Shown: one piece after another, positions 1 through 8,200 of the stretch
How positions within the stretch are numbered: the first letter of the stretch is position 1
How the letters are laid out: each line of letters starts with the position of its first letter
Assembly (NCBI RefSeq): GCF_000003605.2
Contig: NW_003143801.1
Location: forward strand, 62,845-83,345
Length of the DNA: 20,501 nt
Source: Saccoglossus kowalevskii
Lineage: Eukaryota; Hemichordata; Enteropneusta; Harrimaniidae
Reading direction: 5' to 3'
Made by a program: the position numbers and the translations under genes
The notes under the pieces: generated by a model
Database searches by the model: none
What the model was told of the DNA's origin: nothing
Seen by the model: the letters and a program-made list of their open reading frames with translations, nothing else

Positions 1-668
1 ATATATAGAGATTACTGTAATCTTTTAATATATAAAAGTTACTGTAATACTTTCACATATATAGATTACCGTAATCCATTCATACATGGAGATTACTGTA
101 ATACTTTTATATATAGAAATTACCATAATCCTTTATTATATAGAGATTACCATAATCCTTTCATATATATAGATTACCATTATTCTTTCATATATAGAGA
201 TTACCGTAATCCTTTAATATATAGAGATTACCATAGTCCTTTCATATATAGAGATTACTGTAATCCTTTAATATATGTTATCGTAATACTTACACATATA
301 TAGATTACCGTAATCCATTCATACTTGGAGATTACTGTAATACTTTTATATATAAAGATTACCATAATCCTTTCATATATAGAGATTACCATTATCCTTT
401 CATATATAGAGATCACTGTAATCCTTTAATATATAAAAGTTACCGTAATACTTTCACATATATAGATTACCGTAATCCATTCATACTTGGAGATTACTGT
501 AATACTTTTATATATAAAGATTACCATAATCCTTTCATATATACAGATTACCATTATCCTTTCATATATAGAGATTACTGTAATCCTTTAATATATAAAA
601 GTTACCATAATACTTTCACATATATAGATTTCTGTAATCCATTCATACTTGGAGATTACTGTAATACA
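1..668. repeat. 27-bp minisatellite with 162-bp higher-order units
   Basis: The whole stretch is built of about 27-bp monomers of the form ATATATAGAGATTACCGTAA followed by TCCTTTC. Each holds a short palindrome, GATTAC-N-GTAATC. Variant monomers (CACATATATAG..., CATACTTGGAG..., TATATAAAAGT...) recur in a fixed order. The CACATATA variant starts at 293, 455 and 617, giving an exact 162-bp spacing, or six monomers; an earlier one at 54 is 239 bp from the next. This is seen directly. It means the array grew in blocks of six units as well as by single units. The left end is cut by the window. No coding potential is visible. Confidence 0.93.
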
Positions 669-989
669 TATTACATATTTGCTGTTTCCACGACTTCAGA
701 ACATTACCATGGCAACTCCTATCCCTGTACATAAGGCCTTCTGCAACACTTTATTCATAAATTATTTTCATAGATATGATAATAAATGGCATCTAGTGTA
801 AAAGGTTTATCATAATCCTTTCATATATAAAAGGTTGAATTGCTTTATCAAAATTAGGTAGTGCAATGCTAATGAAATGCAAATTACATCGCCACATCCT
901 CAAGACTTTATCACGTCTGAGGAATTTCAAAGAAACAACTTACTGCGCAACCAGAGTGAAGCTAACTTTGTACAGGTTATGTTCTTCAG
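669..989 (+). other. Spacer or intron upstream of the first MFSD3 exon seen
   Basis: This is AT-rich sequence between the minisatellite and the first recognisable MFSD3 exon, and is presumably an MFSD3 intron because the N-terminal half of the protein must be encoded further left. A stray copy of the minisatellite monomer (TAATCCTTTCATATATA) lies around 813-831, so the array once extended further or seeded here. From 862 an open frame in a different phase from the MFSD3 exon runs past 989 (see findings). Nothing else is identifiable. Confidence 0.5.
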
Positions 990-3041
990 TCATTGCAGCA
1001 AGCTGAGATTGAAGATTTGCAACTAAATGATAATGTTACACGGATAACATTAACACTTCTGTACGTTCATTATTTAGGTGAGCAGGGAGCCAATGGAATG
1101 TTTCCATTATTCCTGGTGGATTATGGGATGTCTGCTGGCAGTGTTGGATTATGGACTGGGGTCATAGGTCAAAGTTTATCCATATTAGGGTCACTTCTTG
1201 GTGGTTATATTCTTTCCTGCACAAAGTAAGTTGTTTGGTGATTAATAAACTTCAGTTTTTGTTTCCAATTTCATTGATATTTTTAAAACAGAGTTTGCTA
1301 CTAGAATGAATGTTACATAGATAATGTTGAATTGATTTTGTTATCTCTATGGATTGACCGTTTGACTGTCTCATTTAAACATCCTGTTCATGACCGTACC
1401 AACGAATAAACTGCAATGCATTATGGTCCAAACAATTACCTTTATATTTCAGGTGCAGACCAATATCGATGTTACAAGTTTTATTTATTCTCAGACTTTT
1501 ACCACTATTTATTATGAATATTATTATCTGGTCTTTTCAAGATAAAGAAAGTACTTCCTTTTTTGGTGAGTTGAAAGTGTATTTCGTCTCTGACAGACAG
1601 AAGGGATCCCGGTCTGCGAAGTCATTCCTATCATGTAATTTTGTTTATGGAGTACATGTATATTGTATTTGTTCTATTAGTACCACATGCACTTTTTGTA
1701 AATGACATATGTGTGTCTGTGGTCATTTTATATTTTAATGATCTAGTGTACAATAAATCCAATTAATCAAATATGCACTATTAATAGAGCAAATATGATA
1801 AAGATTTTTATCCCATACATCATGACAGTACCGGTAATCTTAATTTTTTTTTTTTAATAAAAGTGGTAAATGTAGAAAAAAGATTCAAATTTGTATAAGC
1901 AAAACATAGCATGGAAATCATAATTATCAAAAAAAAAAAAAAAAAAACATGTTGCAAAACATGACATTCCTTGTCGTATATACGTGACATTACAACATTT
2001 CCCAATCTAAGATTGCAAAATCATACCTGGGACGATTTCAACATAGTAAGCATCGTTCTCAGCTTGAAGGACGTCATGTTTCTCACTACGTTACATGGAT
2101 GCCATGGGTAATCCAACTTGTACAAATATTATGTCTGTTTTGAATCAACCAAACATTATTCTATTAAGTAGAACACAAGAAAAAATTTCCACTTATTTTT
2201 TTTATCATGAATTAATGAATTTTACAGTATGTAATTATTGAACTTTTGACATCATGGTTCACTGTCACAAAATATGCCATTATCTTAAAATGAAGATGGT
2301 TTATACACAATATTTCTTGAATTGTATTAACTCGAATATTTCTGTCAGTTTCAGATTTTTGCTAAAACGTGATATATATTTGAGATATCATTTCAGATTC
2401 TCCCAATCTTAACTTCTTCGTGCACAGAAAATTGTTTCACCCATTTCTAGTGGCCAATGGTTTGATAGCTCCAAAAATAACTATGTTTCTCATCGCAGTA
2501 AGGGAAAAACTAACAGTAATTTGTTCATAAACACTGGTCTGTTATGCAAATGTCTTGAATATGCACACACAAATTACTATCCCTTTCAGCCTTAAGGGGC
2601 TGCGAAAATGCAAGATGGGATAAACATGATATCAAATTCATGTATTAATTTTTATTTGCCCTTCGCTTATATGAATAAATTTGTATACATCTATGTTCAT
2701 ATCAAATACTATAAAAGTAACTACAGTTCAATACGTTTTGGTTGTCATTTCATATTACAGGCATGTCTGTGTTTTCAATGTGTCTGCTGCAGTTCATTGG
2801 TGGAGTTATCACTACGGCAACATTTACTCTGATGATGCGGTGCTCCCAAGATGCACCAAAAAACATACAGGCCACTCACTGGACAGCATGTGCAACCATG
2901 GAAGTGCTGGGAAAACTCAGCTTTATGTCATTTGCTGGAATATTAACAGATTACTTTGAATATTCTGTCATGTTCACTGTTTTTAGCGCTCTGTCAGTTG
3001 CAGTCATACCACATGTACATAATACTAATTCTAAAATATGA
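990..3041 (+). CDS. MFSD3: MFSD3-like major facilitator transporter, 3' half (three exons)
   Basis: Exons are about 990-1225 (acceptor uncertain, TTCTTCAG at 982-989; donor AAA|GTAAGT), 1453-1565 (TTTCAG| to TTTG|GTGAGT) and 2761-3041 (TTACAG| to TGA stop). Junction phases agree. The peptide contains LGEQGANGMFPLFLVDYG, then VGLWTGVIGQ, GGVITTATFTLMM and CSQDAPKNIQATHW. These match, in order, human MFSD3 LGEQGASSLFPLLLLDHG, LGLWNGVG, GGLVTTVTFTGMM and CSQLAPRALQATHY as I recall them. About six hydrophobic membrane segments (TM7-TM12) are covered. MFSD3 is a 12-TM major facilitator related to the acetyl-CoA transporter SLC33A1; its substrate is not established. TM1-6 lie left of the window. 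The linker between exons 2 and 3 is about ten residues shorter than in human, so a small missed exon is possible. Confidence 0.9.
1566..2760 (+). other. MFSD3 intron with degraded repeat
   Basis: This intron has GTGAGT at its 5' end and TATTACAG at its 3' end. It holds T-rich and A20 homopolymers (about 1844-1855 and 1930-1947) and a diverged copy of the dispersed family described at 13880-14640. No further exon is evident between 1566 and 2760, although a short one cannot be excluded. The remainder, from about 2290 to 2760, shows nothing recognisable. Confidence 0.6.
1740..2290. repeat. Dispersed repeat family, copy A (in MFSD3 intron)
   Basis: AAAACATAGC at 1901-1910 and ACATGTTG-C-AAAACATGACAT at 1947-1967 match 14144-14153 and 14163-14183 in the LSM8 intron in the same order. 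The interval is about 27 bp longer here because of an inserted A-rich tract. Homology with the other copies fades after about 2110, so both ends are approximate. This copy may be only a fragment. Confidence 0.55.
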
Positions 3042-3460
3042 AGATTTTGTTTTTTAACTTATTTTTATTTATTAAACATGCTAGAACAGGTTCGACAACA
3101 AACAAGGAAAATACATGTTGTTGGACCAGTTGATATTTTCTTTAATTTTGTCTGGTGACAACTAGATAGGCCTGGCATTGTTTTGTTGTTTTGTTTTTTT
3201 TGGGGGGGGGGTGCTAGTTAACTTGTTTTAGATTATTTTTTTCTTTGCATTACAAAAAAAGGTATTTAGTAATATCAGTTGCAGTCAGACCTAGTGTACA
3301 GAATGCTAATTCTAAAATATTTATTTTTTATTAGATTTTATTTAGAAAACCTGATAGTTAGACAACAAACCAGTCAACATTTTCTGTAATTTTATTGAAT
3401 AACAAATACATCAGTCAGATATCACCAGGCTTGTATGGCTAGTTAACTTGTTTTATATTA
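2994..3460 (+). repeat. Tandem duplication of the MFSD3 C-terminal codons and 3' UTR
   Basis: Copy 1 (2994 to about 3235) starts inside the last coding exon at TCAGTTGCAGTCATACC and runs through the stop codon into the 3' UTR. Copy 2 (3275-3460) starts TCAGTTGCAGTCAGACC. Shared blocks follow in the same order: GCTAATTCTAAAATAT / ACTAATTCTAAAATAT, a GACAACAAAC block, CAGT..GATATTTTCT / CAGTCAACATTTTCT, and finally GCTAGTTAACTTGTTTTA in both. Copy 2 still reads SVAVRPSVQNANSKI against SVAVIPHVHNTNSKI in the real C-terminus. It lies downstream of the stop and is probably untranslated. Copy 1 also contains a G9 run near 3203-3211. Confidence 0.82.
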
Positions 3461-3506
3461 GTATAGTTACCGGTAATCTTAAAAGTTGTTTTGCTGTTTC
3501 AAGCCA

Positions 3507-3512
3507 ATAAAC
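3507..3512 (+). terminator. Likely MFSD3 polyadenylation signal AATAAA
   Basis: A canonical AATAAA (in AGCCAATAAACTGTG) lies about 465 bp after the MFSD3 stop and just after the duplicated 3' UTR block. A GT-rich stretch (TGTGTCATTTG) follows, as expected downstream of a cleavage site. An earlier weak candidate, ATTAAA at about 3070, lies in the first UTR copy. If 3507 is used, the mature 3' UTR contains both duplicate copies. Confidence 0.55.
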
Positions 3513-3940
3513 TGTGTCATTTGCTCTATTCAGTGACGATGAATGTATTCCTGAAACATCTACATCTGTATGGCTATTCCAACCATTCTGTCATACATCT
3601 GGGGTCATAGGTACAAACTACAATACAAAAATGGTTTGATCTCCACTTGGCCAACTTTTTTAATAATTTAGGAACTCCCATTCACCTTGATATTAACATG
3701 CATTCAAATTACTATACCACATTTGCACAAACTGAAATTATGATATGAATATGCATATGAAAAAAACTGTAGTAATTACAATCTACAGAGACAAAAGACC
3801 AGTGTGGAAACAAGTCATTGAAAATGACAGTCCCTGTAAAATTTTTGAAAGTTCTCTTTGTGCTCGTCATATCAAAGCAGAGGGGTTGTCCCGAGCGTGT
3901 CCTTGAAACTTGAGTTTCAAGTGGTGTATACAACAGATTG
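3513..3940. other. Intergenic spacer, tail-to-tail MFSD3/MRPL2
   Basis: There is no coding signal. The only structure I see is a perfect 9-bp-arm palindrome, CTTGAAACT-TG-AGTTTCAAG, at 3902-3921. It sits just left of the 139-bp monomer array and may mark the array's boundary. Confidence 0.5.
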
Positions 3941-4940
3941 TTTATTTACATCAAAACACGTGTTCCATGTAGTAGTAATATGGCCAAAAATAAAAATAGC
4001 CGTTATTCGACCATCTTTAATCCGAGTATGAAACACACTGATATGTATGGTGTATGTGCCAAATACGAATGAAAATGGTACATAAATTGTGGAAATATAG
4101 TAGTAAGGCCAAAAAGTCAGATGGCTGTCAATCCTTGACCAGATTTTGAAACAAATTGTCATGGACATCCATCCTAACATGTATAAAGTACATGTATGTG
4201 CCAAATTTGAATGAAAACTGACGTCCAAGATACCGCATAAAAAAAAAACAAGATGCCTGCCAGGCGACCATCTTTGATCAAATTGCGAAATAAATCGTCA
4301 TGGACATGTATCCTAACATGTATAATCTATGTACCAAGTTTGAATGAAAACTGACAAAGCATGTCCAAAATACAACATTTTCAAAAAACAAGATGGCTGC
4401 CAGTCAGCCATTTTGAATCGAATCGCTAAACAACTGCATGTGCATATGTCCCACATAAGGTACTAGGCACATGCAAAGAATGAAAGGAATCAGTCCACAG
4501 GATTCTGAAATATGACTCTGGACAGACTCAGGAACTCACGGACGGTCGGGGACATGTATCCTAACATGTATGATTTATGTACTAAATTTGAATGAAAACT
4601 GACAAAACATATCCAAAATACAACATTTTCAAAAAACAAGATGGCTGCCAGTCGGCCAACTTTGATCCAATTGTGAAATAAATCATCATGGACATGTATC
4701 CTAACATGTATAATCTATGTACCAAGTTTGAATGAAAACTGACAAAGCATGTCCAAAATACAACATTTTCAAAAAACAAGATGGCTGCCAGTCGGCCATT
4801 TTGAATCGAATCGCTAAACCACTGCATGTGCATACGTCCCACATAAAGTACTAGGCACATGCAAAGAATGAACGGGATCGGTCAAAGGGATTCTGAGATA
4901 TGACTCCGCACGGACAAACGGACGGAGACCGAATTATAAT
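3940..4940. repeat. 139-bp monomer array with a 388-bp higher-order duplication
   Basis: Monomers begin with TCATGGACAT...CCTAACATGTAT at 4159 and 4298, and again at the equivalent point 4547 and at 4686; spacing within each pair is 139 bp. Each pair is followed by the same roughly 110-bp tail (GAATCGAATCGCTAAAC... to TATGACTC and GGACGGA-like sequence). The two blocks, 4159-4546 and 4547-4934, are therefore a 388-bp tandem duplication. More diverged monomers, about 135 bp apart, extend left to about 3940 (AATATGGCCAAAA and AGTAAGGCCAAAA). Each good monomer contains ACAAGATGGCTGCCAG, a match to the known YY1 core. No open frame of note is present. The GGACGGA-rich end resembles repeats common in invertebrate genomes; the family is not identified. 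Confidence 0.9.
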
Positions 4941-5056
4941 AAACGCATGGCCAGAATGATGATCACATGCCCAAGAGTGGTATCCACTCAAACATAACAC
5001 TCTAATTCCTCAGGAAGGACGAACACAAACCTCAGACAAAGGTAACACTGATTTTT

Positions 5057-5062
5057 TTATTT
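5057..5062 (-). terminator. Likely MRPL2 polyadenylation signal
   Basis: TTTATT on + gives AATAAA on the MRPL2 strand, about 157 bp past the MRPL2 stop codon. This is a normal distance for a short 3' UTR. No closer canonical hexamer was noticed. Confidence 0.5.
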
Positions 5063-5218
5063 CAACATACAATTATATATGTTCTGTACAGTGCTACAGG
5101 CTTAAAAAAAACATCATGCTTCGGTGTATATCTTTAGATATACAAGGTCGAATGGTTAATGTTCCTCACACATCTAGGTACGAACTGGGTTGGATGATGT
5201 CACATGACAGGAAGAGAC

Positions 5219-8200
5219 CTATAAATCAATGTGTGTTCCTTTCCTTTTTGGATCAAGGTATACTTTAATGGGAGGGAGAGGTCTTATTTTCCTACCCGCC
5301 CAGCCTCCTTTCCTTTGCCACCAACCACTCTGAGGCCGCCATCCTAAATTACGAAGAGCTCCAGCTTTTCCTAAGAGTTTGAGAGAGAATAAATGTTTAA
5401 ATGAAATCAGTCGTCGGTGGATGCAGACATGCTCTCCCACTAAGATTAAGTAGTATTTATGACCAAATTGGTTGCCAGTTGGCCATACTTAGACAAAATG
5501 AAGTACATGTGTATACCACCATGCACTGTGTATCAACTTTGAACATAAATGGTCATTGTATGGGGCACAAGACGTATGCAAAATGCATTTGTTTACATGA
5601 AAAATGTGGATCACTAACAACTGGGACTTTACTGTCAATATTGCTGAATTGTTCCATCCATTAATGTGATGTCAGTAATTGTCCACGTTTTAGACTTCAT
5701 CAGAATGGGGACTGATTATACAACTAATGAAACATACCAAGAATTAACTTATTGTGATCAGGATTGGAGACTCTGCCAACAGTTACCATGCACCTCTCGC
5801 TGACACTAATCTGTTGCTTGGACGGCATCTGTACAATCACTTGTCCTCCAGCTTTGCGTACTATTTGACAGCATGTACCAGCAGCTCTGGCTATGGTGGC
5901 TCCATGTCCAGGAAATATCTCCACAGAATTGACAAGTGTACCAATTGGCAAAGCACCAAGGGGATGCGCATCGCCTTCATAAGCAGAAACTATAAAGAAC
6001 AAGTAGAATGGTGAAAATTAAAATTCACAACATAACCTGATATAAAGGCTTTGTTTGCTTTTAATATCGATGGAACACATTCAACTTTCTTGACTTGACT
6101 GTATTCCCCACCAACCCTAATAATTTTTACATTAGTATCTAGGGTGCTAAGTCAGACAAATATGGTAAGATTGAGAAGAGTAAATTTAACTTTAAATAAA
6201 TTTCGTTTATATATTCTAACTTTTAGAATGGTGAAAATTAAAATTCACAACATAATCTGATATAGAGGCTTTGTTTGCTTTTAATATTATGGAACACATT
6301 CAAATATTTTGACTGTATTCCCCACCAACCCTAATAATTTTTACATTAGTGTCCAGAGTGCTGAGTCAGACAAATATGGTAAGATTAATAAGAGTAAATT
6401 TAACTTTAAATAAATTTCAATAATATATTCTAACTTTTAGAATGGTGAAAATTAAACTTCACCACATAATCTGATATAGAGGCTTTGTTTGCTTTTAATA
6501 TTGATAGAACACATTCAAATATTTTGACTGTATTCCCTACCAACCCTAATAATTTTCACATTAGTATCCAGAGTGCTAAGTCAGACAAATATGGTAAGAT
6601 TAAGAAGAGTAAATTTAACTTTAAATAAATTTCATTTATATATTCTAACTTTTCTGTTGATATCATCATGTCTGCCTATGCCAACAGGTTAGACTGGTCC
6701 AGCTGTGCTGATTTTTTTCAGTTAAATGATAATAATAATAAAAAAAATTGGAAAAAATAGTTTTGCGAAAGGTGGGGTGAATGCGAAACCACCACAGACT
6801 GGTCTTATTTGCAGCTAAGCTATTGCTATTATTTATTCATGATATGCAGTGATATCACTGAACAGATACAGAAATAGAGTGGGGGCGTGTGCGCTGCATA
6901 ATGAGGTAAACATTGTGGGTCGTGTTAAAGATCAACTTGTCAGCCATTTCCGTATTCGTCTACAGGCTTTAAACATCTGAGCAAAATGTAGTTTCCAGTT
7001 CTTTCAAGAAGTGTAGTAGTTTTTAGTTTAGTTTATTAGCCGTTAGTGACATGTAGACACCGTATGTAGACATTGTAGTTTCATAGAAAGTTGAGTTAAT
7101 TGCAATATCGGTCACGAGTATGGAGCCGATACGAACTTCAGCGCCGACCACACTGATCAAGAAGGTAAAGAAAATTGAACCATCGCCGCAAACTACTCAT
7201 AAACTATGTGTCATTTGCTGTAAAGACGTTCAGTATCGACGAGGTCGGTTTTTCACACATATATACTTGCTCTTACATCAACGCAACCAAAGGAGAGATG
7301 ACAAATACTATGGTTTTCAAGTTATCTGATTTGACAGTGCCAAACTGTTTTTCCTCTAAACAGAATGGAGCAACTTTAAATGCAATCGATTTGCCGCTTC
7401 TGGGCAACGAAAACGGCCGTCAGTAAAACCATCAAGTATTGTCTTCTGTGCAGATTGCGCTTCACTGTAACCCAGGCGAGATAAAGCTACACGCAGGCTA
7501 CTTCTTTCCATTAGATTATTTTGTACGGAACATTATAAATAGTAATTCATTTGTTATTATTGATGATCGAGAAACTTGAAGAAAAGTTAAGTCTTCAGGT
7601 ACAAAGGTTAACTAGATATAGTTTAAAGGTTAAATTACTCTGATTGGATAACATTCTTGCCTGTCATTCTGCTCATAAAAACTACTGGTACATGTAGTAT
7701 GAAAACACTAGTTCCTGCTTTCACCACAGAGGGCGCTGCAAAAACGTCCAGTCTGGGTGATTTCGCGGTTACACCTCCATTTCGCTAATTTTTCTTGTTT
7801 AAATTTAAAAAGGAATAAATCGCCCAGACTGTGCCAGTCTACAATAGGCATAAACTGGTAAATTCTTTACATGTTGAGAATTAAAGATGAGATTATTATT
7901 CACAGGCACTTGTCCATGAGGGGTCTTACAGGTGCCACTCCTCTATATTTACCCTAACATTTCTTGTCGCCTTTCTGTGCAACCATCAGTGCTGGAAATT
8001 AGCATGTCGTTGTTCACAAACAAATGTTTACCCATGAGCCTTTGCGTTTGTAGCATGCATGCATTGTTATCAACATTCACAAGGGATGTCACATACCTGC
8101 AATTCTTCCTATGTGACCAGACGTTTTGATGATATCTCCAGGTTTCATATTGACAGTGGCAGTGATGTAACGTTTGTGGTTGCCACCTGCTATCAAAGCT

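Noticed and set aside
1-668. CRISPR-like array
   Set aside because: The monomers are head-to-tail with no unique spacers, in an animal genome; it is a minisatellite.
1469-1705. 78-codon + frame beginning in MFSD3 exon 2 as a separate small gene
   Set aside because: Only the first part (to 1565) is the real exon; the remainder reads through the donor GTGAGT into the intron.
3917-4860. Minus-strand open frames in the 139-bp repeat array
   Set aside because: They follow the repeat period, translate to repetitive low-information peptides (MYMLGYMSMM-like), and match no family I know.
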